A stretch of 64,000 bases of DNA from Isoptericola variabilis 225 (GTDB lineage: Bacteria; Actinomycetota; Actinomycetes; Actinomycetales; Cellulomonadaceae), in NCBI RefSeq assembly GCF_000215105.1, contig NC_015588.1, positions 1,674,001 to 1,738,000 of the forward strand. Reading direction: 5' to 3'. Under the pieces are notes generated by a model. It did not search any database and was not told where the DNA came from. It worked only from the letters and a program-made list of their open reading frames with translations. Each line of letters opens with the position of its first letter. Positions within the stretch are counted from its first letter, which is position 1. Below are positions 36,747 through 44,732 of this stretch, piece after piece. The position numbers were made by a program, and so were the translations under genes.

Positions 36747-38030
36747 GTGCCGCCGCGTCTGCCCCGCCTGCCCCGGTCCGCCGTGCGCGTCCAGGTGGAC
36801 TGGCCCACCGTGCGACGCTTCGCCCGGCGGGCCGCCGCCGCGGCCGCGGTCACGCCCCTGGCCACCGCGGCCGGTCTCATGGTTCTCGACAAGGTCCGCG
36901 GTCAGCGCTACCCGCTCGACAAGCGGTTCCCGACCGCGCCGCCCGCGACGTCGCGCATCGGCGAGAACACCACGACCGTCTACACCTACGGCGACGACCT
37001 CTACCAGGACATGCTCGCCGCGATCCGCACCGCCAGGAAGCAGATCCTCCTGGAGACGTACATCTGGAAGGGCGACGAGGTCGGCGCCGAGTTCAAGCAG
37101 GCCGTCGTCGAGGCCGCGGAGCGCGGCGTCGACGTCTACCTCGTCTACGACACGTTCGCGAACCTCGTCGTGCCGCGGTCGTTCTACGACTTCCCCCCGG
37201 CCGTGCACGTGCTCGCTTTCCCCGTGTTCCGCCCGCAGGTGGTCGTCTCCGCCGTCCGGCACTCGGGCCGCGACCACCGCAAGATCCTCGTCGTCGACGA
37301 CGAGGTCGCGTTCGTCGGCGGGTACAACATCGGCTCCCTGTACGCGACGCGCTGGCGCGACACCCACCTGCGCGTGACCGGCCCGTCCGTGTGGGAGCTG
37401 CGCAACGCGTTCGTCGACTTCTGGAACCGCTGGCGCACCGACGACCTGCCGATCCTGCAGGACGTCGGCTCCCCGCACTGGCTGCCGCACCTGCGCGCCG
37501 CCCGCAACGCGCCCAGCGAGCTCGTCTTCCCCATCCGGGGCCTGTACCTCGACGCGATCGACCGCGCCTGCTCGCACGTCTACATCACCCAGGCGTACTT
37601 CATCCCCGACCGGGACATCCTCACCGCGCTGCTCAACGCGGCCGCCCGCGGCGTCGACGTGCGCGTCCTCGTCCCCGAGCGCTCCAACCACGTGGTGGCC
37701 GACTGGCTCGCGCGCGGCCACTACGCGACGCTGCTGCGCGGCGGGGTGCGCATCTTCCTGTACCAGGGTGCGATGATCCACGCCAAGACCGCGACCATCG
37801 ACGGCGCCTGGTCCACCGTCGGCACCGCCAACATCGACCGCCTGAGCCTCACCGGCAACTACGAGATCAACCTGGAGATCGTCGACGACGGCGTCGCCGC
37901 GCGCCTCGAGGACACCTTCCGCATGGACCTCACCAACGCGCGCGAGCTCACGCTCGACGAGTGGGAGCGGCGGCCCGCGCTGAAGAAGCTCGCCGAGCTC
38001 GTGCTGTCGCCCCTGCGCCCTCTGTTGTGA
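36747..38030 (+). CDS. Phospholipase D-like cardiolipin synthase family protein
   Basis: 427 residues. A basic N-terminus and a membrane segment (AAAAAAVTPLATAAGLMVL, ~residues 28-46) precede two PLD domains. The two HKD motifs are HRKILVVDDEVAFVGGYNIG and HAKTATIDGAWSTVGTANID, both with the full HxKxxxxD pattern. Family members join two phosphatidylglycerols into cardiolipin or hydrolyse phosphodiesters. The single N-terminal anchor and the spacing match actinobacterial Cls-like proteins. Confidence 0.87.
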   Translation: MPPRLPRLPRSAVRVQVDWPTVRRFARRAAAAAAVTPLATAAGLMVLDKVRGQRYPLDKRFPTAPPATSRIGENTTTVYTYGDDLYQDMLAAIRTARKQILLETYIWKGDEVGAEFKQAVVEAAERGVDVYLVYDTFANLVVPRSFYDFPPAVHVLAFPVFRPQVVVSAVRHSGRDHRKILVVDDEVAFVGGYNIGSLYATRWRDTHLRVTGPSVWELRNAFVDFWNRWRTDDLPILQDVGSPHWLPHLRAARNAPSELVFPIRGLYLDAIDRACSHVYITQAYFIPDRDILTALLNAAARGVDVRVLVPERSNHVVADWLARGHYATLLRGGVRIFLYQGAMIHAKTATIDGAWSTVGTANIDRLSLTGNYEINLEIVDDGVAARLEDTFRMDLTNARELTLDEWERRPALKKLAELVLSPLRPLL

Positions 38031-38079
38031 GGCGCACCGTCGTGAGGCGCACCTGGCCCCGCCACGGCCGCGCCCGCGG

Positions 38080-38736
38080 TCAGACGTCGAGCGACTCCCC
38101 CGCCCGCAGCCGGCGGTACTCGTGCTCGCCGCCCAGGCGCGCGGTGTCGAGGAACTTCGCCACCAGCCCGTGCCCTACCTCCGACAGCGGCGCGTCGTGG
38201 ACCGGCACGACCAGGCGGGCGCTCGCGGCCAGCGTGTGGTCGACGGCCTCGGCGAGCTTGAGCCACGGCGCGGCGACCGGCACGAGCAGGACGTCGACCG
38301 AGCCCGGCGGCAGGTCGAACGAGTCCCCCGGGTGGTGCACGACGGCGCCGTCGAGCTCGACGAGGTAGGTGCGGTTCTCGATCCGCTCGAGCCGGGGGTG
38401 GATGACGGCGTGCAGGCCGCCGCCCACCGTCACGCGCGCGTCGGCGAGCTGGAGCGTCTCCCCCGGCGCTACGGCGTGCACCCGCTCGGGGGCGCCGGCG
38501 CCGGTCAGGAGCGCGACCGCGCCGTGCGTGCCCCAGACCTCCAGGGCGGGGTCGGCGTGCAGCGCGGGCACGAGGGCGCCGGTGTCGACGTGGTCGGGGT
38601 GCTCGTGCGTGACGAGGACCGCGGTCGCGCCCTCGAGCGCGCCGGCGGCGTCGGCGTACGTGCCGGGGTCGACGACGACGCGCGTCGCTCCGCCGTCGAG
38701 CCGGACGCACGAGTGTCCGTAGGACGTCAGGCGCAC
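38080..38736 (-). CDS. Metallo-beta-lactamase-fold hydrolase
   Basis: 218 residues, GTG at 38736. The MBL core is VRLTSYGHSCVRLDGGATRVVVDPGTYADAAGALEGATAVLVTHEHPDHVDTG (HEHPDH zinc motif), then VVHHPGDSFDLPPGSVDVLLVPVAAPWLKL and LVVPVHDAPLSEVGHG. It resembles the UPF0173-like hydrolases, with a simple two-metal core and no extra domain. Substrate unknown. It is 13 nt from the MerR gene on the same strand and may be co-transcribed with it. Confidence 0.87.
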   Translation of the reverse strand: MRLTSYGHSCVRLDGGATRVVVDPGTYADAAGALEGATAVLVTHEHPDHVDTGALVPALHADPALEVWGTHGAVALLTGAGAPERVHAVAPGETLQLADARVTVGGGLHAVIHPRLERIENRTYLVELDGAVVHHPGDSFDLPPGSVDVLLVPVAAPWLKLAEAVDHTLAASARLVVPVHDAPLSEVGHGLVAKFLDTARLGGEHEYRRLRAGESLDV

Positions 38737-38749
38737 GGTGCGGGCGGGG

Positions 38750-39343
38750 TCAGCCGGCGGTGCGGGCGCGGCGGCGGGCGGCGAGCTCGTCGCCCTCGTG
38801 GCTCGCGACGGCCTCCGCCTCGTCGAGCGACTCGGTCGGCATGTCCGACAGGGTGCCCTCGATCTCGCGCCAGACGCGGCCGACGGCGATGCCGAAGACG
38901 CCCTGGCCGCCCTGCACCAGGTCGACGACCTCGTCGGGCGACGTGCACTCGTACACCGAGGCGCCGTCGCTCATGAGCGTGATCTGCGCGAGGTCCTCGA
39001 CGCCGCGCTCGCGCAGGTGCGTCACCGCGCTGCGGATCTGCTGCAGGGAGACGCCGGTGTCGAGGAGCCGCTTGACGACCTTGAGCACGAGGATGTCGCG
39101 GAAGCTGTAGAGCCGGTGCGTCCCGGAGCCGGTGGCTGGCCGGATCGACGGCTCGACGAGGCCGGTGCGCGCCCAGTAGTCGAGCTGGCGGTACGTGATG
39201 CCCGCGACGCGGCACGCGGTCGTGCCGCGGTAGCCGGTGCCGGCGTCCTGCTCCGTGAGGTCCTCGCCGAAGAGGAGCCCCTGCGCGCCGTGCGGCACCG
39301 AGACGCCCGGCGCCGGGGCGCTTGCCTCACCGCTGCTGTTCAC
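38750..39343 (-). CDS. MerR family regulator (Rv1830-like)
   Basis: 197 residues, GTG behind an AGGAGG site. A polar N-terminus precedes the MerR wing-helix (GYRGTTACRVAGITYRQLDYWARTGLVEPSIRPATGSGTHRLYSFRDILVLKVVKRLLDTGVSLQQIRSAVTHLRERG), followed by a C-terminal domain (LAQITLMSDGASVYECTSPDEVVDLVQGGQGVFGIAVGRVWREIEG). It matches the second MerR of the mycobacterial Rv1827-Rv1830 block. A TAGCGT (39373-39368) about 25 nt before the start is the probable -10. Two operator-like repeats lie further upstream. Confidence 0.88.
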   Translation of the reverse strand: MNSSGEASAPAPGVSVPHGAQGLLFGEDLTEQDAGTGYRGTTACRVAGITYRQLDYWARTGLVEPSIRPATGSGTHRLYSFRDILVLKVVKRLLDTGVSLQQIRSAVTHLRERGVEDLAQITLMSDGASVYECTSPDEVVDLVQGGQGVFGIAVGRVWREIEGTLSDMPTESLDEAEAVASHEGDELAARRRARTAG

Positions 39344-39478
39344 TGTGCCTCCTGTGATGTCGCTTCCACGCTAGGGGGCGCCCGGGGGGTCGTCAACGAC
39401 GTCGGGCCGGAGCCGTTCCGGCGTGTCGCGAGAGGTCAGGCGCCCGGTGCCGCCGCGGCGTCCGGGTCGTGCCGCCCG

Positions 39479-39554
39479 AACCCTCGACCTGATGTTGAAG
39501 GTTGGCCGCGTCCCACGGTAGCCGAGGTTCATCCTCGACCTGAGGTTCACGGTT
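39479..39554. promoter_or_regulatory. Repeated MerR-type operator motif
   Basis: A 25-bp imperfect palindrome at 39479-39503 and a second copy at 39533-39554 share the core CTCGACCTGANGTT. The gap is 29 nt and the second copy overlaps the DUF151 stop. The motifs stand upstream of the Rv1830-like MerR gene and are likely targets of one of the two MerR proteins of this block. Confidence 0.5.
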
Positions 39555-40119
39555 GCGTGTCGTCCGGTCCGTCGCCGGGGCGCGGCTCCTCCGGACCCTC
39601 GCCCGGTGGTCCGGCCCCGCTCGGGTCGGTGAAGTCCTCGGGGTTGACGTGGTCGAGGAAGTCGCGGAACCGCTCGACCTCCCGCTGCTGCTCGACGTCG
39701 ACCACCTCGACCCCCGCGGCGGCGATGATCTCCGCCGAGCACAGCACGGGGCTGTCGGTGCGCACGGCCAGGGCGATCGCGTCGGACGCGCGCGAGTCGA
39801 GCCGCACGCCGTTGGAGAGCACGAGCTCGGCGAAGAAGATGCCCCCGTCGAGCGCGACGATCTCGACCCGCTCGAGCTGGACGCCGACGGCGCCGAGCAG
39901 GTCCCGCAGGAGGTCGTGGGTCATGGGCCGGGGCGTGACCAGGCCGGCCTGCGCCATGGCGATGGCGGACGCCTCGCGGGCGCCGATGACGATGGGCACG
40001 GCGAGGTCGGCCGCGGTGTCGAGCAGCAGGACGACGATCTCCTGGTCGTGCGCCTGCTGCCGGACGCCGAGAACCTCCACCGGGACCATCGGCACGTCGT
40101 TCGGCACGTCTGCCTCCAC
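39547..40119 (-). CDS. DUF151 bifunctional nuclease family protein
   Basis: 190 residues, GTG at 40119 with TACCGT (40131-40126) 6 nt upstream. The DUF151 domain is VPMVPVEVLGVRQQAHDQEIVVLLLDTAADLAVPIVIGAREASAIAMAQAGLVTPRPMTHDLLRDLLGAVGVQLERVEIVALDGGIFFAELVLSNGVRLDSRASDAIALAVRTDSPVLCS. A Pro/Glu/Asp-rich tail follows. Family members show both DNase and RNase activity. It sits between the two MerR genes as in mycobacteria (Rv1829). Confidence 0.92.
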   Translation of the reverse strand: MEADVPNDVPMVPVEVLGVRQQAHDQEIVVLLLDTAADLAVPIVIGAREASAIAMAQAGLVTPRPMTHDLLRDLLGAVGVQLERVEIVALDGGIFFAELVLSNGVRLDSRASDAIALAVRTDSPVLCSAEIIAAAGVEVVDVEQQREVERFRDFLDHVNPEDFTDPSGAGPPGEGPEEPRPGDGPDDTQP

Positions 40120-40200
40120 CGATCCACGGTACGACGGCCGGATGCGCGGCGTCGCGGTCAGCGCGGAACGGGTCGACGGGGCCCGACGAGCGGTGCGCTC

Positions 40201-40953
40201 TCAGCCGAGGTCGGCCACGCCCTGGCGCACCCACGCGGTGTGCAGGCGTGCGAGGAGCTCGCCGACCTCGGCGCCGAGCGTGGCGGCCTGGGCGCGCGCC
40301 GACGGGGTCTGCTGCTTGCGGTACGGGGCCACGAGCTGGTCGACGAGGCCGACGTGCCGGTCCGCGGACGTGCGCAGCGGGCGCAGGTGACGCGGCTCGA
40401 TGCCGTACTCGGCCAGCCGGGCCACGATCCGCACGACGTCGGCGGCCCCCGCCTCGAACCAGCCGCCCGGGCCGGGGCGCAGCACCCCGGCCATCACGAG
40501 CTGCTGCACGAGCTCGGTGCTCGTGCCGGTCGCCTCGGCGAGCGACTCGGCGGTCCAGCGGCGCCGGGCCGACGACCCGTCGTCCGCGGCGCCGTCGGCC
40601 AGGCGCGGCGCGGGCCCCGGTGCGGGCTCCCCCGCGTCCATCGCGGCGAGCCGCTCCTTGATGACCTTCAGCGGCAGGTAGGAGTCGCGCTGCTCGGTCA
40701 GGACGAACCGCAGGCGCTCGACGTCGGCCGGGCTGTACTGGCGGTACCCCGACGGCGTGCGCACGGGGTCGATGAGCCCCTGCTCCTCGAGGAACCGCAG
40801 CTTGGAGTGCGAGATCGACGGGAACTCGGGTCCGAGCTGCGCCAGCACGTCGGAGATGCGCATCGTGGCCTGGCGGGAGATCCCGCGCGGCCACGGCTCG
40901 GGTGCCTCCGGGCTGCGCGGCTCCGGGTCCCGCGCCGCGTGCGCGGACGTCAC
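40201..40953 (-). CDS. ftsR: MerR family regulator FtsR-like (Rv1828 type)
   Basis: 250 residues, GTG overlapping the FHA gene stop. The MerR HTH is TMRISDVLAQLGPEFPSISHSKLRFLEEQGLIDPVRTPSGYRQYSPADVERLRFVLTEQRDSYLPLKVIKERLAAM. A second winged-helix-like C-terminal domain follows (RWTAESLAEATGTSTELVQQLVMAGVLRPGPGGWFEAGAADVVRIVARLAEYGIEPRHLRPLRTSADRHVGLVDQLV). This two-domain form matches Rv1828/FtsR of actinobacteria, a regulator linked to cell-division genes. It is translationally coupled to the GarA-like FHA gene. Confidence 0.9.
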   Translation of the reverse strand: MTSAHAARDPEPRSPEAPEPWPRGISRQATMRISDVLAQLGPEFPSISHSKLRFLEEQGLIDPVRTPSGYRQYSPADVERLRFVLTEQRDSYLPLKVIKERLAAMDAGEPAPGPAPRLADGAADDGSSARRRWTAESLAEATGTSTELVQQLVMAGVLRPGPGGWFEAGAADVVRIVARLAEYGIEPRHLRPLRTSADRHVGLVDQLVAPYRKQQTPSARAQAATLGAEVGELLARLHTAWVRQGVADLG

Positions 40954-41426
40954 GGCAGGGGCGCCTGCGTGTCCCGCGGCGCCTGCGGGCTCGCGTGGAA
41001 CGACATGCGGAACTTGCCGATCTGCACCTCGTCGCCCGTGGTGAGGGTCGCCGCGTCGATCCGGACGCGGTTGACGTAGGTCCCGTTGAGCGACCCGATG
41101 TCGCGCACGACGAACCGATCGCCCTCGCGGACGAACTCCGCGTGCTTGCGCGAGACGGTGACGTCGTCGAGGAAGATGTCGGCGTTGGCGCTGCGGCCCG
41201 CGACCGCACGGTCGGTGTCGAGCAGGAACCGTTCGCCGACGGCGCCGGACCCGTACTGCACGACGAGCAGCGCCGAGTGCCGCGGGAGCGCCGCGACCGC
41301 CGCCGCCTCCTCCGCCGTCAACGGGATCCGGTGGACCTGCTCCTCCGCGGGCGCGCCGATGCGACCGAGGTGCGCCGTGGTGTCGGCGCCCGCCTGGTGC
41401 GGCGGGAGAGCACGGGGGTCCGTCAT
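40950..41426 (-). CDS. garA: FHA domain protein (GarA-like)
   Basis: 158 residues, ATG behind an AGGAGGAC site. A phosphorylatable N-terminal Thr region (GADTTAHLGRI) is followed at about residues 55-150 by an FHA domain: RFLLDTDRAVAGRSANADIFLDDVTVSRKHAEFVREGDRFVVRDIGSLNGTYVNRVRIDAATLTTGDEVQIGKFRMSF. The GR.xxxD..L.D..VSRxHA...D.GSxNGTYVN motif is complete. In mycobacteria GarA controls the TCA cycle/glutamate branch when phosphorylated by PknB/PknG. The TT pair resembles its ETTS motif but is not identical. Confidence 0.9.
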   Translation of the reverse strand: MTDPRALPPHQAGADTTAHLGRIGAPAEEQVHRIPLTAEEAAAVAALPRHSALLVVQYGSGAVGERFLLDTDRAVAGRSANADIFLDDVTVSRKHAEFVREGDRFVVRDIGSLNGTYVNRVRIDAATLTTGDEVQIGKFRMSFHASPQAPRDTQAPLP

Positions 41427-41588
41427 CAGTCCTCCTGCGAGTTCGGGCCAGGCCGCCGGACGCATGCCGGCACCGGGTACGCGCTCGACCGTGCGCCGGG
41501 TGCCGTCGTGCGCCCGACGTGCGCCTTCGTCCGCTCAACCTACCCCGTCACGGGCCTGTGCGGGAAGCCGGGACGTCGCCCGCGGCGA

Positions 41589-42650
41589 TCAGTCGGCCGA
41601 CTCCACCGGGCGCGCGAACCGCGGCTCGCGCGGCTCGCGCACCGCCGTGACCTCGACCCGGTCGTGCGAGACCAGCGTCACGCTCGCACCGCGGTTGCGC
41701 ACCGTCGCGAACGCGCCGCCCGGGATCTCCAGCGCCGGGCTGATCGTCGCCGGGTCGCCGATCGCGACCCACTCGTAGGGCGGCGACAGCTCCTGGTCGT
41801 CGACCACGATCACGCCGTCGCGGTCCACGAACCACGACGACGTCACGAGCCGCAGCCCGTTGAGCTCGACCGCCTCCGCGCCGGCGTTGCGCAGCTCCTC
41901 GAGCACGTTGAACAGCTGGGAGGCCGTCAGGCCCCGGCCCGGGTCTGCGATCGAGATCTCGACCCCCGGTCCCTCGGCCGGCAGCCGCCCCGACAGGATG
42001 CCCTCCGACGCGGCGCGCTCCCGGGCCAGCTCGAGCGCCGCCTGCGCCTGACCCGTGCCCGACGCCAGGTCGTCGCGCGTCGCCTCGAGCCGCGCGACCT
42101 CCTCGTCGAGCCGGTCGGCCCGCTGCGTCACCTCGTCCAGCAGGCGCACCAGGTCGTCCTGGCGCGCCGACGACAGCTGGTCCGACGCCGACTGCTGCAC
42201 CTGCACCACGAGCGCGAACCCGAGGGCGGCGCACAGCACGCCGGCCAGCAGCTGCGAACGAGTCAGCCGCGGGCGCAGCGCCTCCCCCAGCCGGCGCCAC
42301 CCGCTCGCCCGGGCGGCGCTCGCGGCCGGGGCCGCGGCCGGCTCGGCCGGCGTCGGCCCGGTCGAGGGCCGCGCCGCGGCGCCCGCCGGCGCGTCGTACT
42401 CGTCCGCCGGCGCGTTGTCCTCGGGGACGGCCTCGGCAGCGCCCTGCGGCGCGCCGTCCACCGGCTCCTCGCCCACCACCGGCTCCTCGCCGGGAGCCGG
42501 CTCGTCACCGGGCACCGGCGTCGCGGCGTCGGGGTCGGCCGGAGCGTCGTCCTCCGCGGCGGCGGCGGGCGCCGGCGTGTCCGGGTCGGTGCGGGCGTCG
42601 TCGTGCGGGTCGCGCGGCGCGGGGGCGGCGGTGTCGTCGTCTGCGGTCAT
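41589..42650 (-). CDS. DUF881 family protein (second copy)
   Basis: 353 residues. A long acidic Pro/Ala-rich N-terminus (residues 1-115) precedes a single membrane segment (LLAGVLCAALGFALVVQVQQ) and a coiled coil (DDLVRLLDEVTQRADRLDEEVARLEATRDDL). The DUF881 domain follows: GPGVEISIADPGRGLTASQLFNVLEELRNAGAEAVELNGLRLVTSSWFVDRDGVIVVDDQELSPPYEWVAIGDPATISPALEIPGG. It is an extracytoplasmic domain of unknown function that sits with the small basic protein and the pgsA gene in a cell-division-linked block. The N-terminal extension is much longer than in the other copy. Confidence 0.88.
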   Translation of the reverse strand: MTADDDTAAPAPRDPHDDARTDPDTPAPAAAAEDDAPADPDAATPVPGDEPAPGEEPVVGEEPVDGAPQGAAEAVPEDNAPADEYDAPAGAAARPSTGPTPAEPAAAPAASAARASGWRRLGEALRPRLTRSQLLAGVLCAALGFALVVQVQQSASDQLSSARQDDLVRLLDEVTQRADRLDEEVARLEATRDDLASGTGQAQAALELARERAASEGILSGRLPAEGPGVEISIADPGRGLTASQLFNVLEELRNAGAEAVELNGLRLVTSSWFVDRDGVIVVDDQELSPPYEWVAIGDPATISPALEIPGGAFATVRNRGASVTLVSHDRVEVTAVREPREPRFARPVESAD

Positions 42651-42652
42651 GC

Positions 42653-42985
42653 TCAGGCCTTGAACAGGTGCCGGCGGATCGCCGCCGCGTTCGAGAAGAT
42701 CCGGATGCCCAGCACCACGACCACCGCGGTCGACAGCTGCGAGCCCACGCCCAACTGGTCGCCGAGGAACACGATGAACGCCGCGACGAGCACGTTCGAC
42801 AGGAACGAGACCAGGAACACCTTGTCGTCGAACAGCCCGTCCAGCAGGGCGCGCAGGCCGCCGAACAGCGCGTCGAGCGCCGCCACGACGGCGATCGGCA
42901 GGTACGGCTGCAACGCCACCGGGACCGTCGGCTGCAGCACGAGGCCGGCGACGACACCGATCACGAGCCCGACGACGGCGATCAT
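42653..42985 (-). CDS. sbp: Small basic protein (SBP, DUF1290)
   Basis: 110 residues of almost entirely membrane protein: MIAVVGLVIGVVAGLVLQPTVPVALQPYLPIAVVAALDALFGGLRALLDGLFDDKVFLVSFLSNVLVAAFIVFLGDQLGVGSQLSTAVVVVLGIRIFSNAAAIRRHLF. This matches the conserved Sbp family found between two DUF881 genes in Gram-positive genomes. Function unknown. A 4-nt overlap with the upstream DUF881 gene implies coupling. Confidence 0.93.
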   Translation of the reverse strand: MIAVVGLVIGVVAGLVLQPTVPVALQPYLPIAVVAALDALFGGLRALLDGLFDDKVFLVSFLSNVLVAAFIVFLGDQLGVGSQLSTAVVVVLGIRIFSNAAAIRRHLFKA

Positions 42986-43893
42986 GGGCTTACCTCCTCG
43001 GTTGCGGTGCCACTGGGGCTGGGCAGGGCGTCCGACAGCGGCTCCGCGCTGCGCAGCTGCTGCGTCCCCACGCCCGGCAGCTCCAGGTCCTCGGCCGCGG
43101 TCACGCTCGACTCGATGCCGTAGCCGGACGCCAGCAGCTGCAGGTACGTCGGGGCGTCGGAGCGAGCGTACGCGGCCTGCATCGCCTGCGGGTCGCCGAT
43201 CGCCCGGATCGTGTACGTCGGCCCGGGCAGCGGCACCAGGTCCACCAGGATCGCGTCCCCCGCGTTGCGGATCGCCGACACCGACGTCAGCCGCTGCCCG
43301 TCGACCGAGACCGCCTCCGCCCCGGCCGCCCACAGCGCGTTCACCACGGTCCGCACGTCCGTGTACTGCACGCGCGAGCCCGGCTCCCCGTCGCCGTCGG
43401 TCAGTCCGCCGCCACCGTCGGTCAGCGTCACCACCAGGCCCGGGCCCCGCACGGCCCGCGACCCGTTGACCAGCCCGTCCAGGCGCAGCTGCTCGGCCAG
43501 CACCGGGTCGCGCGCGAGCGTCGCCCGCTGCAGCGCCTCGATCTCGTCGCTGAGCGTCGCGCTGCGGGCCTGCAGGGCCTCCGCCTGCGCCGAGCGTGCC
43601 GCGATCTCGTCCTCGAGCAGCGCCCGCGCCTCCGCCACGCCCTCCTGCGGCACCCTCAGCTGACGCGCGGCGCTCGCGGTCATGAGGCCGAGGAGGATCG
43701 CGACGAGCACGAGCAGCACGACGCCGACCGGGCTGCGGCGGTCGGGCGCGCGGCCCTCCCGGACGGCCCGTCGCCGGGCCGCGGCCTCGGCGTACGCGGG
43801 GTCGAGCGGGCGCTCCATGACCTCCACGAGCAGCGTCATCGACGCGTCGGGGCGCGGCCGGCCGCCGGGCCGTGCCGGGGCGGGCGCCGTCAC
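42982..43893 (-). CDS. DUF881 family protein (first copy)
   Basis: 303 residues, GTG overlapping the pgsA stop. A short N-terminus (~60) precedes one membrane segment (VGVVLLVLVAILLGLMTASAARQL). A coiled coil (ALLEDEIAARSAQAEALQARSATLSDEIEAL) and the DUF881 domain follow (GPGLVVTLTDGGGG, VNALWAAGAEAVSVDGQRLTSVSAIRNAGDAILVDLVPLPGPTYTIRAIGDPQAMQAAY). It pairs with the other copy across the small basic protein. The domain likely faces the cell exterior. Confidence 0.88.
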   Translation of the reverse strand: MTAPAPARPGGRPRPDASMTLLVEVMERPLDPAYAEAAARRRAVREGRAPDRRSPVGVVLLVLVAILLGLMTASAARQLRVPQEGVAEARALLEDEIAARSAQAEALQARSATLSDEIEALQRATLARDPVLAEQLRLDGLVNGSRAVRGPGLVVTLTDGGGGLTDGDGEPGSRVQYTDVRTVVNALWAAGAEAVSVDGQRLTSVSAIRNAGDAILVDLVPLPGPTYTIRAIGDPQAMQAAYARSDAPTYLQLLASGYGIESSVTAAEDLELPGVGTQQLRSAEPLSDALPSPSGTATEEVSP

Positions 43894-44477
43894 CGCGCGC
43901 CCTCCTGCGCGACCAGCCGGCGGGTCTGGGCCACGTACTGCAGGCCCGCGAGCCAGTACAGGCCGATGCCCCACCACGTGAACGCCCAGCCGACGACGTG
44001 CGCGACCGCACCGAGCGCGCCCGGCGCCTCCGCGAGCAGCAGCAGCGGGAACGCGTACAGCAGCGCGAACGTGCCCGCCTTGCCCACGAAGCTCACCTCG
44101 AGCGGGCCGTAGCCGTGCCGCGCGAGCACCGGCAGCAGCACCGCGAGCATGAGGTCGCGCGCCGCGATCACCACCACGAGCCACAGCGGCACGATCTCGC
44201 GCCAGGCCAGGCCCACGAGCGTGACGAGGATGAACAGGCGGTCGGCCGCGGGGTCGAGCATCTGCCCGAGCTTGCTCACCTGGTCCAGACGGCGCGCCAG
44301 CACGCCGTCGAGCCAGTCGGTGAACCCGGAGACCGCGAGGACGACGAGCGCCCACACGTCGTGACCGGCGACGATGAGGACCGCGAAGACCGGCACGAGC
44401 GCCAGGCGCACGAGACTGATGACGTTCGGGATCGTGAAGACCGTGGAGCGGACCTCCTGCCCTGCCTGCACGCTCAC
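43890..44477 (-). CDS. pgsA: CDP-alcohol phosphatidyltransferase (PgsA-like)
   Basis: 195 residues, GTG at 44477. It has several membrane segments, with the CDP-alcohol motif DGVLARRLDQVSKLGQMLDPAADR (DGxxAR...G...D...D) at about residues 56-79. The start VRSTVFTIPNVISLVRLALVPVFAVLIVAG and the C-terminal GLYWLAGLQYVAQTRRLV are typical. It matches the enzyme encoded before the DUF881 pair in other actinobacteria. The product could be phosphatidylglycerol phosphate or another phospholipid; sequence alone does not tell. Confidence 0.88.
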   Translation of the reverse strand: MSVQAGQEVRSTVFTIPNVISLVRLALVPVFAVLIVAGHDVWALVVLAVSGFTDWLDGVLARRLDQVSKLGQMLDPAADRLFILVTLVGLAWREIVPLWLVVVIAARDLMLAVLLPVLARHGYGPLEVSFVGKAGTFALLYAFPLLLLAEAPGALGAVAHVVGWAFTWWGIGLYWLAGLQYVAQTRRLVAQEGAR

Positions 44478-44572
44478 CTTCCCCCGTGGTCACCGGCCCA
44501 GTGCCGTCCCCGCCATCCTACGCAGTGGGCAACCTCACCGGCGGCGGCGCCCCGCCGGGAGCCGCCGCACCG

Positions 44573-44732
44573 TAGGATGGAGGGGACTTCGGAGTTCGTC
44601 GTCCCTCCCGTGTGTTCGTAGCGACCCCGGCCAGAGCCGGGTCAGGTGTGTGTGTCCGGGACGAGCGACCGCCTCGCCGCCCGACGGCGACGCAGGACTC
44701 CTCCCACCACGACGAACGGTCATCACCCCCGC
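44573..44732 (+). promoter_or_regulatory. deaD promoter and ~155-nt leader
   Basis: TAGGAT (44573-44578) is a candidate -10, leaving a leader of about 145 nt to the ATG. That is much longer than the leaderless genes around it. Hairpins can form: GGAGG..GAC/GTC..CTCC around 44579-44608, and CCCGGC/GCCGGG around 44636. Cold-type post-transcriptional control of the helicase is possible. Confidence 0.45.
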
